The notes: generated from the letters alone by a model not told the origin. Shown: positions 7,017-15,475, numbered from the stretch's first letter. The stretch: DNA of 27,485 nucleotides from RYN-428 sp035695715 (GCA_035695715.1 DASRRM010000523.1:1-27485), one strand, 5' to 3'. Made by a program: numbers and translations.

Positions 7017-7970
7017 ATGACCCAGCCAATGCGAATTCTCATTTCCGGAGCAGCGGGCTTCCTCGGCTCGCATCTGACCGATCTTTTGCTCGCACAGGGC
7101 CATTGCGTCGTCGGCGTCGACAACTTCATCACCGGCAGGCCGGAAAATATTGAGCACCTTCGCGGCGCCAGGAATTACGAATTCATTGAGCATGATGTCA
7201 TCGAGCCAACCAAAATCGACGGCCCGCTCGACCGCATCTATCACATGGCTTCGCCCGCCTCGCCGATTGGGTACGTGAAGCATCAGGTTGCCACGCTGAA
7301 GGTGAACAGCCAGGGAACGTGGAATCTGCTCGAGTTGTCGCTGGAAAAGAATTGCCGATTTCTGATGGCATCCACCAGCGAATGCTACGGCGACCCCGCC
7401 GTCAATCCGCAGCGCGAAGATTACTGGGGCAATGTCAATCCGATCGGCCACCGCAGCATGTACGATGAAGCCAAGCGCTTCAGCGAAGCCTGCACGATGG
7501 CGTATCACCGCGAGCGCAACGCCGACACGCGCATCATCCGCATTTTCAACACCTACGGCCCGCGGATGGACCCATACGATGGCCGGGTGGTCATCAGCTT
7601 CATCCGCCAGGCGCTGAACAGTGAGCCGCTGACGGTCTTCGGCGACGGCAAGCAAACGCGGAGTTTGTGCTATGTGTCGGATCTGGTTCGGGGGATTAAC
7701 CTGACGATGGAGAGCGATTTCAACGAGCCGATCAATCTGGGAAATCCCGATGAGCTGACCATCCTGCAAATCGCGCGGGATATTTTGTCGTTGATACCAG
7801 AGAGCCGTAGCGAGATCACATTTCAGCCGATGCCGCCGGACGATCCGAAGGTGCGTTGCCCGGATATCAGCCGGGCGAAAAAAGTGCTGGGCTGGCAGCC
7901 GGCTGTGGGGCGAAAAGAGGGGTTGAAGAAGATGATCGAGGCGTATCGGGAGAAGCTGGTGGAGACGTAG
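7017..7970 (+). CDS. UDP-glucuronate decarboxylase (UDP-xylose synthase)
   Basis: This 317-residue extended SDR enzyme converts UDP-glucuronate to UDP-xylose and CO2 with bound NAD+. The Rossmann motif is GAAGFLGSH (11-19), followed by VDNF with TGRPENI. The active site is STSE (119-122) with the YxxxK pair Y149 and K153 in HRSMYDEAKRFSE. Further family motifs are RIFNTYGPRM, FGDGKQTRSLCYVSDLV and the substrate-binding segment PPDDPKVRCPDIS. The length and motif set match the bacterial UXS family better than general NAD-dependent epimerases. ATG 7017 was chosen because the upstream frame is repeat sequence; ATG 7029 is an alternative. It supplies UDP-pentose for polysaccharide synthesis and probably works with the glycosyltransferase upstream. 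Confidence 0.93.
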   Translation: MTQPMRILISGAAGFLGSHLTDLLLAQGHCVVGVDNFITGRPENIEHLRGARNYEFIEHDVIEPTKIDGPLDRIYHMASPASPIGYVKHQVATLKVNSQGTWNLLELSLEKNCRFLMASTSECYGDPAVNPQREDYWGNVNPIGHRSMYDEAKRFSEACTMAYHRERNADTRIIRIFNTYGPRMDPYDGRVVISFIRQALNSEPLTVFGDGKQTRSLCYVSDLVRGINLTMESDFNEPINLGNPDELTILQIARDILSLIPESRSEITFQPMPPDDPKVRCPDISRAKKVLGWQPAVGRKEGLKKMIEAYREKLVET

Positions 7971-8009
7971 GGATTCGGAATTGTGCGGGGCTGCCTTATC
8001 TGAATGTTG

Positions 8010-8242
8010 TTTACTCAAACCGAGTGATTTACCCGGTGGAAGAACCCTCCACGCCGGGTCAAGCGGCGCGCACCAGCGTGGTTAGCAAGAACGACGCATC
8101 GCCGCGCCGGCCCGGATTTGCGGAGCGCTCGGCAAATCCGGGGCGGCGTAGCGACAGAGCTTGTTTTCAGACGAAGCATTGCGCGCGCCGCTTGCCCCAG
8201 CGTGCAGGTCTTTTCGCAAAACCCGCTCAGTTTGAGTGTTTA
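8010..8242. repeat. Long imperfect palindrome (about 230 bp)
   Basis: The two halves align over about 110 bp when one is reverse-complemented: ACTCAAAC-C/TGAG at the ends, CAAGCGGCGCGC in the middle and a perfect CCGGATTTGC / GCAAATCCGG pair (8112-8121 and 8132-8141) around a 10-nt centre. It occupies the whole gap and overlaps the last codons of the minus-strand gene ending at 8227. The shape resembles a MITE. No other copy is in the window. Confidence 0.75.
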
Positions 8243-9402
8243 GAGGGCGCTCGATTCGTTTCGCTCGGCTGCGTAGGTGCGGGAAACTCATTCCGCAAAA
8301 TCGCCGCGTGAAGATCGAGCAACGCAGTTCGCACCGCCGCGATATTTGCCGGCGATTGCGTCACGCACAGCACACCGCCTAGATAAGTCATCGCGCCCTG
8401 GCCGCCATTTCCCTGCCATGAATCTTTACTGACGGTATCCTCGATGAACCGCTCGAGCTTGAAAGCCGCTTCGGGGTCCACGGCCCGGCCGTTTATTCCA
8501 ACCGGCGGCGCAAAATCCGGGTTGCGCGCGATGAGGTCCACGATCAGCGGCCGAATGTTGATATAAGCGGTCTGCTGAACCTCGCGCCCTTGCGAATCGC
8601 CTCCCACTGTCGCCGGCCGGGCCGGCTTCGTCGTCGCTTCGGTCCACCGGGTGAACGGCGGAAAATCATGTCCGATCATCGCCTGATGCAGTCCTTCGAG
8701 AATGATGCGAATCTCGCGGATATTCGCCGGCGTTTGCTCCACGATCATGACACCGCCCATCTCGCGAATGCTTCCGATGACACCCCCTGCATCCTTCCAT
8801 GAATCGGACGCGACAAGGTCCGTGATCAGTTTGTAGATTTGCTCAACCACTTCTTCCCGGGAGATCAACTGGCCGGAGTTCCCATATGCGATCGGTTGAT
8901 TGCTATAAGCAAGCGTTTGTTCGACCAACGGGCGAATGTTGAAAAACGCCGTGATGGTGTGATGCGGTGCTTCATCCGCTGAGGTCAGGGTAATGATTCC
9001 GTCCTGAATGTAATACCCCAGCAGCGGGTGTTTCGGAGTGCCGGCGTAGACCTGCAACGCATCCAGGGCATCGGCCAGAACCACATTCGTCACCGTAAGA
9101 GAGACTGCTGTGTTTTGGTTTACATTTACCTCGGCAAGGGCCGGCCAATCCACGGAAACCGTTGTCTTCGACCACTCGGCGAAGACGCGCGCCGCGTCTT
9201 CGAGCGAGACATTCGCCATTTGCAAATCACCCACCGGCCGATCCAGCAGCGTGACATCGTCCCTGGGCAGCATCGGCGAGAAATCAGCCGTCGGCGATGA
9301 TTCCGCGACCGTATTCCCCCGTCTGCCGCCATGCCAGACCAGCGCGCAAGCCAGCGTCAAACACGCCAGCCCCAGGAATATGGAAATCGTCGGTTTCATC
9401 AT
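8227..9402 (-). CDS. Exported STN-like protein with two internal repeats
   Basis: The 391-residue protein starts with a signal-anchor (MMKPTISIFLGLACLTLACA). Residues about 55-142 look like an STN/secretin N-terminal short domain (VSLEDAARVFAEWSKTTVSVD...). Two repeats follow at about 152-240 and 279-369. Each has FxNIRPL or INIRPL, a DSW(K/Q)xxGG segment and a GGVxxVxQ(T/S)PANI...LxxLHxAx segment. The same repeat pattern occurs in other planctomycete periplasmic proteins as far as I recall; the function is not known. It may serve in envelope assembly or secretion, since STN domains mediate protein contacts. Its start overlaps the stop of the upstream TPR-YggX gene by 4 bp (ATGA), so the pair is translationally coupled. 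The last codons overlap a palindrome. Confidence 0.75.
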   Translation of the reverse strand: MMKPTISIFLGLACLTLACALVWHGGRRGNTVAESSPTADFSPMLPRDDVTLLDRPVGDLQMANVSLEDAARVFAEWSKTTVSVDWPALAEVNVNQNTAVSLTVTNVVLADALDALQVYAGTPKHPLLGYYIQDGIITLTSADEAPHHTITAFFNIRPLVEQTLAYSNQPIAYGNSGQLISREEVVEQIYKLITDLVASDSWKDAGGVIGSIREMGGVMIVEQTPANIREIRIILEGLHQAMIGHDFPPFTRWTEATTKPARPATVGGDSQGREVQQTAYINIRPLIVDLIARNPDFAPPVGINGRAVDPEAAFKLERFIEDTVSKDSWQGNGGQGAMTYLGGVLCVTQSPANIAAVRTALLDLHAAILRNEFPAPTQPSETNRAPSKHSN

Positions 9403-9995
9403 CGCAAATTCAAAAACTCCATCATGTGCTGGTCATACACCTTCTGCGCCTGCGGGTCATTCAGCGGCAGGCGCAGCTCGTTGATCACCTTCGTGCCCAT
9501 GCCGATCCATTCGCGGAAACAATCGGCACAGATTTTCTGGTAAATCTCCTGGCCGATCGCATTGCGGAATGGCGGGGCCGACATTCGGCGGGCAATCTTG
9601 TTGCAACGCTGGCACAGCACTTCCCCCTCGGCGACCGGCTTTTCCGAAACAGCCTGCGAGAACTGCGGAACCGGGGCGTCGAGGTCCTTCAGCATCTTGG
9701 CCATCTCATTTCGCGGCATCATTTCGCGCCGCTCGTCGGCGCGGGTGGCGCCGGCGGTCAGCACCTTGATCGCCTCTTCCTTCTGGTTAAGCTTCAGAAG
9801 CGTCGCGCCAAGGAGTTGATACGATTTGCTGATGTTGGGATTGAGCTCGAGGCAGCGGCGGAAGCTGGCCGCCGCCTCGTCGAATTGCCCGTTTTCCATC
9901 AGTGCCTTGCCAAGTGAAAAATGCCCGAGTTCATTTTTCGGGTCATCATTGGCCATCTTCCTGAACTGCTCAATCCGGCTCGCCATGTCTGCCAT
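9399..9995 (-). CDS. TPR protein fused to a YggX (Fe(2+)-trafficking)-like domain
   Basis: This is a 198-residue two-part protein. Residues about 20-85 carry two TPR units (LGHFSLGKALMENGQFDEAAASFRRCLELNP, then SYQLLGATLLKLNQKEEAIKVL, the first shown here in part: GKALMENGQFDEAA). Residues 125-198 resemble YggX: CQRCNK, the block IGQEIYQKICADCFREWIGM, TKVINELRL and the tail FLNL. YggX proteins protect Fe-S enzymes from oxidative damage. Classical YggX has one conserved N-terminal cysteine. This one has two CxxC pairs (C128/C131 and C156/C159), which could form a rubredoxin- or zinc-ribbon-like metal site. AGGAG lies 9 nt before the ATG. The gene is coupled to the STN-like gene. Confidence 0.78.
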   Translation of the reverse strand: MADMASRIEQFRKMANDDPKNELGHFSLGKALMENGQFDEAAASFRRCLELNPNISKSYQLLGATLLKLNQKEEAIKVLTAGATRADERREMMPRNEMAKMLKDLDAPVPQFSQAVSEKPVAEGEVLCQRCNKIARRMSAPPFRNAIGQEIYQKICADCFREWIGMGTKVINELRLPLNDPQAQKVYDQHMMEFLNLR

Positions 9996-10048
9996 CGGTG
10001 AATTCTCCTGTTGGGTGATTGTAGCACGAAGTGAGTATGATGTGTAAG

Positions 10049-10175
10049 AGTAGTAGGCAGTAGGCAGTAGGCAGAGCGGAGGGCCTTCGGGCGCTCAGAG
10101 TTATGCAAGTAGCCGAATCACAGATTAGCTGATTCTTCTTCCTTCTGTCTACCGCCTACTGCGTACTGCCTACTC
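10049..10175. repeat. AGTAGGC heptamer repeat with complementary arm
   Basis: AGTAGGC occurs three times in exact tandem within 10051-10073. A complementary degenerate array (CTACCGC, CTACTGC, GTACTGC, CTACTCA) lies at 10149-10176. Between them is a further small hairpin of unrelated sequence. The element fills the divergent gap between the TPR-YggX operon and ribF, so promoters of both genes must lie in or beside it. Confidence 0.8.
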
Positions 10176-10195
10176 ATTTTCCTCCCACTGACCAT

Positions 10196-11134
10196 ATGAC
10201 CATCCTCCCCGGCCTTGACGGGCTACGACAACTGGCCCCCGGCTCCATCCTCTCGATCGGAAACTTTGACGGCGTTCATCGCGGCCATCAGTCTTTGCTG
10301 GCGCTGGCGCGCGATATGCGCGCGAAAAGGCCTGGCGCACGCCTGGCGCTGGCGACGTTTGAGCCGCACCCGCTGACGGTTTTGCGGCCGCAGCGCGTTC
10401 CGCCCCGGCTTACGCCGCGTGACTTCAAACGGGAACTTCTTGCACAACAGGGCGTGGATGACCTGGTCGAGCTGGCGCCGGAGCCGGCGGTGTTGAACCT
10501 GACCGCCGAGGACTTCTGGCGGATTTTGCGCGATGAAGTGCGGCCGTTTGCCATGATCGAGGGAAGCGAATTCAACTTTGGTAAAGGACGCGGCGGCAAT
10601 ATTCACCGGCTGCGCGAATGGGCAGCCGCCAGCGACGTAAAACTGCACGTGGCCGAGGAACTGGAAGTTCCACTGCTGGACATGCGCGTCGTTCCCGTCA
10701 GCAGCACGGTGGTGCGCTGGCTGATCGCCTATGGCCGCGTGCGCGACGCGGCTATTTGCCTGGGTCGGCCCTATGCACTTCGCGGCGAAGTGATCAAAGG
10801 CCACCAGCGCGGCCGCGAGATCGGCGTGCCGACGGCAAACCTGCAGTGCGATCAGCAGCTTGTTCCTGATGATGCCGTTTATGCCGGCCGGACAACGATC
10901 GACGGCACAACCTACCCGGCCGCCGTCAGCATCGGAACCATGCCGACCTTCGGCGAAAATCAGAGGCAGGTCGAGGCGCACCTCGTCGGATTTTCCGGCG
11001 ATCTGTATGGCCGGGAAATCACCGTGCAACTGCTCGACTGGCTTCGCGAACAGCGGAAATATGCCAGCGTCGAATTGATGATGCAGCAGATTGCAAAGGA
11101 TGTGGCTGATATCGTCCAACGCTATCGCGCTTGA
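10196..11134 (+). CDS. ribF: Bifunctional riboflavin kinase / FAD synthetase
   Basis: The 312-residue enzyme makes FMN from riboflavin and then FAD, using ATP for both steps. The N-terminal adenylyltransferase domain has GNFDGVHRGHQ (22-32), TFEPHP (54-59), a GSEFNFGKGRGG segment (123-134) and VSSTVVRWLIAYGRV (168-182). The C-terminal kinase domain has GEVIKGHQRGREIGVPTANL (197-216), with the PTAN motif, and YxGRTTIDG with SIGTMPTFG. The length is typical. The next two plus-strand genes encode an FAD oxidoreductase and an FMN-binding protein. The ATG at 10196 has no clear Shine-Dalgarno sequence. Confidence 0.96.
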   Translation: MTILPGLDGLRQLAPGSILSIGNFDGVHRGHQSLLALARDMRAKRPGARLALATFEPHPLTVLRPQRVPPRLTPRDFKRELLAQQGVDDLVELAPEPAVLNLTAEDFWRILRDEVRPFAMIEGSEFNFGKGRGGNIHRLREWAAASDVKLHVAEELEVPLLDMRVVPVSSTVVRWLIAYGRVRDAAICLGRPYALRGEVIKGHQRGREIGVPTANLQCDQQLVPDDAVYAGRTTIDGTTYPAAVSIGTMPTFGENQRQVEAHLVGFSGDLYGREITVQLLDWLREQRKYASVELMMQQIAKDVADIVQRYRA

Positions 11135-11153
11135 CATCCGGTCGAAAAGGCAG

Positions 11154-11305
11154 AGCTCGCGAAGGCGCGAAGTTGCGAAGGAAGACGCGAAGAAAACGCT
11201 GGAGAATTTGATTCGCATATTTCAGTTGGTTCTGAGGTGCGCACAGATTCATTATGCTTCTATTCTCTTCGCGTTTGCCTTCGCTGCTTCGCGCCTTCGC
11301 GAGCT
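11154..11305. repeat. GCTCGCGAAGGCGCGA inverted repeat, copy 2
   Basis: Arms at 11154-11193 and 11266-11305 are about 40 bp, with few mismatches and a 72-nt loop. The family word is shared with copies at 4973 and 21190. The loop sequence is unrelated to that of the other copies. It sits 20 bp after the ribF stop. It also produces an open frame into the next gene that should not be read as coding. Confidence 0.9.
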
Positions 11306-11396
11306 TACTGCGTTTTTCTTCGACGACGGCGTTGTGGAACTATACCCACGAACAACACCCCGCCGCCCGGCGGATAACTTAATCACGGAGCAAGCC

Positions 11397-13736
11397 ATGA
11401 AAAATCACCGTGCGATCCTCTGGGCGGCGATGCTTTGTCTGACTTCCGGCGGCTTTGCCGCGGAAAATCCGCCGGCGCCAAGTCCCACCAATGGGCCGGT
11501 CCTGATTGAAGCCGAAAGCTTCAAGGATCCCGGCGGGTGGGTGCTCGATACGCAGTTCGTCAACATCATGGGCTCGCCTTACCTCATGGCCCATGGCCTT
11601 GGCGTGCCGGTGAAAGACGCCACCTCGACGGTCACTTTTCCATCGACCGGCGTTTACACGGTTTTCGTGCGCACCAAGGATTGGGTGGCGCAGTGGAAAG
11701 CGCCGGGAACGCCGGGCCGATTTCAGTTGCTGGTCGACGGCAAGCCGCTGGCAACCACCTTTGGAACCGAAGGGGCCGACTGGCATTGGCAGGCGGGTGG
11801 TGAAGTTCAAATCGACAAGACGAATGAGACGCTGGCGCTGCACGATCTGACTGGTTTCGAAGGCCGATGCGATGCAATCTGCTTCAGCAAGGACCCGGCG
11901 TTTGTGCCGCCCAATGAGCCCAAGGCGCTGGCGGCATGGCGCAACAAGACGCTGGGTCTGCCGGATAAACCGGTCGAGGCGGGACCGTTTGATCTGGTGG
12001 TGATCGGCGGCGGATATGCGGGAATGGGCGCCGCCATCTCTGGCGCGCGGATGGGATGCAAGGTGGCGCTGATTCAGGATCGGCCGGTGCTGGGAGGCAA
12101 CGGCAGCTCGGAAGTGCGCGTCTGGTCGCAGGGCGGAACGACCATGGGCAAATATCCGAAGCTCGGCGAAATCGTCGAGGAATTTGCCGACAGCGCCAAG
12201 GATTCGCCCGGCACCGCAAAAGAGTTCGGCGACGAAAAGAAGGAAGCCATCGTCCGCGAGGAGCCCAACATTGAGTTGTATTTGAACAACCAGGCATTCG
12301 CGGTGGAGATGAAGGACGGGAAAATCGCCGCCGTCATCAGTCATGACATGCGCACCAGCGCCGAAACGCGTTTTACCGGGAAACTGTTCGCCGACACTAC
12401 CGGACATGGAACGATCGGCGCATTGGCCGGCGCCGATTTTGACGAGCTGGAAAAGGGACACATGGGAATGAGCAACATGTGGCGCTGGGATGACGAAAAA
12501 TCGCCGCAGCCATTTCCGCAGGTTCCCTGGGCGCTGCCTTTGAAGATGGCGGATTTTCCCTATCCCAACCGCGGGAAAGCCGAGTGGTTTTGGGAAGGCG
12601 GGTTTAATCGCGACCCGATCAAAGACCTCGAATACATCCGCGACTGGAATTTCCGCGCGATTTGCGGCGCATTCAACGCCATGAAAAATGGGGATGGCAA
12701 GGCCAAACACGCCAACGCGAAACTGGAATGGATCGCCTACATCGGCGGAAACCGCGAATCGCGGCTGCTTCGCGGCGACCTTGTTCTTACCCGCGACGAC
12801 ATCATCAATAAGAAGGAGTTTGACGACGGCTGCGTTCCCTCAACGTGGTCGATCGACCTGCATGAGCCCAAGGAACAATACGCCAAAAAATTTCCGGATG
12901 ATCCATTCATCTCCAAGGCGGTGTTCGATTCGCGCGTGGATAAGAAAAACGGATATCCGATTCCATATCGCTGCTTTTATTCGCGGAATATCACCAATCT
13001 TTTCATGGCCGGGCGCGACATCAGCGTCGATCACGGGGCGTTGGGAACGGTGCGTGTGATGCGCACGTGCGGCATGGAGGGGGAAGTGGTTGGCAAAGCC
13101 GCCTCCATTTGCGCCAAGGATCAGTGTCTGCCGCGTGATGTTTATTATTCGCATCTGGACGAGTTGAAGCAGTTGATGAATCTCCCCGGCCAGGCCCGCC
13201 GGGCCACTTTAAAGGACGCGATCGACCCCAACGCGCCGCTTCCGGACATCGCCTCGCACCGCGCCGCCCGCCGACTGCCCGGCGGTGGTGAAACGACGAC
13301 ATTCACCGGCGTCGATCCCAAGACCCTGATTGGTCTGATCGTCGACACCGATCAGGTCAAGCTCACCGGCGAATGGAAGCCGGGCACCGGCCTGAGAGGC
13401 TTCATCGGCAAGAATTATCTTTACGCCAGCGACGGCCCCGCCGAGAAATCGGCTCGCTTTGAATTCACCGTGCCCGCCAGCGGCGAATATGAAGTACGTT
13501 TCGCCGTCGCGCCGCATCCCAACCGCGCCACCAACGTGTCGGCCACCGTCATCAGCAAAGACGGCGAAAAGACTGTCGCCGTGGACGAGCGCGCCGCCCC
13601 GCCGCTGGGAAATGGATTCGTTTCGCTCGGCAAATTCAAATTCGGCGCTGGGACTGCCGGTGCTGTTGTCGTGAGCGCCAAGGGCGCAAACGGAATCGTG
13701 TCGGTGAACGCGGTGCAGGTGCTGCCGGTGAAATGA
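11397..13736 (+). CDS. Secreted FAD-dependent oxidoreductase with a golvesin-like C-terminal domain
   Basis: The 779-residue protein begins with a signal peptide (MKNHRAILWAAMLCLTSGGF then AAE). Residues about 33-165 form an all-beta, carbohydrate-binding-like module (VLIEAESFKDPGGWVLDTQF...). Residues about 198-640 form an FAD_oxidored domain with the dinucleotide-binding motif DLVVIGGGYAGMGAA (199-213), LGGNGSSEVRVW and the late motif NLFMAGRDISVDHGALGTVR. Residues about 650-779 resemble the golvesin/xanthan-lyase C-terminal domain (FTVPASGEYEVRFAV...). It probably oxidises a carbohydrate or related ligand outside the cytoplasm. The start is ATG 11397, with GGAG 8 nt before it and a signal peptide right after. 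An in-frame extension to 11091 overlaps ribF and repeat sequence and is not real. How FAD is loaded on an exported protein is unclear; Tat export would need an RR motif, which I do not see. Confidence 0.85.
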   Translation: MKNHRAILWAAMLCLTSGGFAAENPPAPSPTNGPVLIEAESFKDPGGWVLDTQFVNIMGSPYLMAHGLGVPVKDATSTVTFPSTGVYTVFVRTKDWVAQWKAPGTPGRFQLLVDGKPLATTFGTEGADWHWQAGGEVQIDKTNETLALHDLTGFEGRCDAICFSKDPAFVPPNEPKALAAWRNKTLGLPDKPVEAGPFDLVVIGGGYAGMGAAISGARMGCKVALIQDRPVLGGNGSSEVRVWSQGGTTMGKYPKLGEIVEEFADSAKDSPGTAKEFGDEKKEAIVREEPNIELYLNNQAFAVEMKDGKIAAVISHDMRTSAETRFTGKLFADTTGHGTIGALAGADFDELEKGHMGMSNMWRWDDEKSPQPFPQVPWALPLKMADFPYPNRGKAEWFWEGGFNRDPIKDLEYIRDWNFRAICGAFNAMKNGDGKAKHANAKLEWIAYIGGNRESRLLRGDLVLTRDDIINKKEFDDGCVPSTWSIDLHEPKEQYAKKFPDDPFISKAVFDSRVDKKNGYPIPYRCFYSRNITNLFMAGRDISVDHGALGTVRVMRTCGMEGEVVGKAASICAKDQCLPRDVYYSHLDELKQLMNLPGQARRATLKDAIDPNAPLPDIASHRAARRLPGGGETTTFTGVDPKTLIGLIVDTDQVKLTGEWKPGTGLRGFIGKNYLYASDGPAEKSARFEFTVPASGEYEVRFAVAPHPNRATNVSATVISKDGEKTVAVDERAAPPLGNGFVSLGKFKFGAGTAGAVVVSAKGANGIVSVNAVQVLPVK

Positions 13737-14017
13737 GCATTTTGACAATAGCTGGTTATCGGAGGCGTCTGTTAAGAACTTCGCGAGCCTTGTGGATTTT
13801 CGCCTGAGAGTTCCTAACAAAATGGGATGAACGCCAAGACGCCAAGATCGGAAAGAGGAGATGAAATCATCTGTAATTCCGTGTTCTCTTGGCGCTCTTC
13901 ACTTGGCGTCCCTGGCGTCTTGGCGTTCATTTATAGCATTTTGTTAGTAGTTCTAAAGAGTTTGACCACGGATTTCACGGATGCACGCGGATAAGAAAAT
14001 TCTCTGATTTCCTTCCC
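13737..14017. other. Gap with inverted repeat and degenerate direct repeat
   Basis: No gene is visible. The gap holds the TGAACGCCAAGACGCC inverted repeat (13808-13954) followed by an ACCACGGATTTCACGGATG degenerate repeat (about 13965-13997). A promoter for the next gene may lie in the last 60 bp, but I cannot point to one. Confidence 0.6.
13808..13954. repeat. TGAACGCCAAGACGCC inverted repeat, copy 1
   Basis: The core arms TGAACGCCAAGACGCC (13829-13844) and GGCGTCTTGGCGTTCA (13914-13929) are perfect. The outer ends CCTAACAAAATG (left) and CATTTTGTTAG (right) are complementary too, giving terminal inverted repeats. A second copy lies at 25083-25235. Compared with that copy the left arm lacks a 9-bp unit that its own right arm retains. 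Confidence 0.9.
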
Positions 14018-15361
14018 ATGGGCATTCCCTCCAAACAGCGGCATCCCCTTCCCGTGCTTGCGCCCAACCTCGCTCCGCGCGCAAAAGCGTGGCCCACCGC
14101 TCGCGCGATTCTTCTTGGGCTTTATCGTTTGACCATTGTTGCCGCGATCGTCTGGATCATTCATCGGCATCACGTGCAGATTCGCATTGACGCCGATGCG
14201 CCGATCCGTGCCGGCGAAGTGCAGCCATTTCTGCCCCAGGCGGCGAGCTTGAAGATCGACGAGTCCGATCGGCTCGGCCTTTTCGTGCGCGACGCCAGCG
14301 GCCGGGACATCGGCTACGTCCTGCGAACCGCGCCCATTTCCAATGGCATCACCGGATACGTTGGGCCGACCGATACGCTGATCGTTCTCGGTCCCGATAT
14401 GCGCGTGGTTGGCATCAGCATTCGCAGCAGCAGCGACACCGCCGAGCATGTGGAGGATGTGGCCCACGACGACTATTTCATGAAGCTGTGGAACGGCAAA
14501 ACCTGGGACCAGGTCGCCGGGACAGACCCCAAAACCGCGGGCATCGAAGGCGTTTCCGGCGCTTCGCTCACCAGCCTCGCGATCGCCAATGGAATTCAGC
14601 ATCGCTTCCAGCATTCAACGCAACTGGCGGCGCGCGAGCCGCATTTTCGTCTTGGGTGGGCCGACTTCGGTGTCCTCGCCGTCCTGGCCGTTGCGCTGCT
14701 GTTCACCTTCACGCATCTGCGCCGGCGAACCTGGGTGCGGCGGGCGTTTCAAGTGGTGCTCATCGGATATTTGGGACTGTGGAATGGCCGGCTGATCGCA
14801 GTTTCCTTACTGGGCGGCTGGGCCGAATCAAGCGTGCCATGGCGGATCGCATCGGGCCTGGTGTTGCTGGTGACGGCGGCCCTGCTGCTGCCCTGGACAA
14901 CCCGCCGGGCCGTTTATTGCTCGCACGTTTGTCCGCACGGGGCAGCACAGGAATGGATGGGCCGACTGGTTCGCGTGCGACTACGACTTCCCCCCGGCGT
15001 CGATCGCGGCCTGCGCTGGATCGCCCTGCTGCTGATCGCATTCGCCATCTTCGTGGTGATGATCGACTGGCCGGTCAACCTCGCGGCCATCGAGCCGTTC
15101 GACGCCTACTCGATCCTGCACCGCATCGGCGGCATCGCCACCATCGCGATCGCCGTCGGCAGCCTGATCGCGGCGGCGTTTGTGCCGATGGCGTACTGCA
15201 AATACGGGTGCCCGACCGGAGCGATTCTGTCTTTCGTGCGATCACACGGCAAGGCCGACCGATTCGGCCGAAAGGATATCGCCGGAGCATTATTGTTGAT
15301 GCTGACGATTGCGCTACATGTGAAATACGGCATTATTCATCGGTGGCTTTTTGGAGCATGA
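14018..15361 (+). CDS. FMN-binding, NosR/NapH-like membrane electron-transfer protein
   Basis: The 447-residue protein has a membrane anchor (about 28-49). A periplasmic FMN-binding domain (about 60-200) follows, with the flavinylation motif SGASLT (180-185), where T185 would carry covalent FMN added by an ApbE-type transferase. There are then about five membrane segments (214-231, 244-264, 276-293, 331-350, 371-391) and a last one near 420-437. Two CX3CP motifs (C301/C305 and C394/C398, in CSHVCPHG and CKYGCPTG) match those of NosR and NapH. NosR-type proteins pass electrons from the quinol pool to periplasmic acceptors. The C-terminal ferredoxin-type 4Fe-4S domain of NosR is missing. No nos, nap or apbE gene is visible here, so the partner is unknown. 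No strong Shine-Dalgarno sequence precedes the ATG. Confidence 0.85.
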   Translation: MGIPSKQRHPLPVLAPNLAPRAKAWPTARAILLGLYRLTIVAAIVWIIHRHHVQIRIDADAPIRAGEVQPFLPQAASLKIDESDRLGLFVRDASGRDIGYVLRTAPISNGITGYVGPTDTLIVLGPDMRVVGISIRSSSDTAEHVEDVAHDDYFMKLWNGKTWDQVAGTDPKTAGIEGVSGASLTSLAIANGIQHRFQHSTQLAAREPHFRLGWADFGVLAVLAVALLFTFTHLRRRTWVRRAFQVVLIGYLGLWNGRLIAVSLLGGWAESSVPWRIASGLVLLVTAALLLPWTTRRAVYCSHVCPHGAAQEWMGRLVRVRLRLPPGVDRGLRWIALLLIAFAIFVVMIDWPVNLAAIEPFDAYSILHRIGGIATIAIAVGSLIAAAFVPMAYCKYGCPTGAILSFVRSHGKADRFGRKDIAGALLLMLTIALHVKYGIIHRWLFGA

Positions 15362-15394
15362 ATGAAGTTGTCCGTTTGGTGCGCCGGGCGCAAC

Positions 15395-15475
15395 GAGCCG
15401 CGCACGGAGGGTACTCCCGAAATAAGCGGGTCGGGCGAAACCGCTTACTCCGGGAATACCCTCCGTGCGCGGCTC
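15395..15475. repeat. GAGCCGCGCACG inverted repeat, copy 1
   Basis: The 35-bp arms 15395-15429 and 15441-15475 have 3 mismatches and an 11-nt loop. The second copy is at 22324-22405. Similarity continues to the right for about 60 bp (CGCCGG...GGACCGGACATTCTTAAGCGG here), so the element is longer than its hairpin, roughly 15395-15535. Confidence 0.9.

Noticed and set aside
11091..11396. In-frame extension of the FAD oxidoreductase into ribF
   Set aside because: It overlaps ribF and encodes the GCTCGCGAAG palindrome; the signal peptide and ribosome binding site place the start at 11397.
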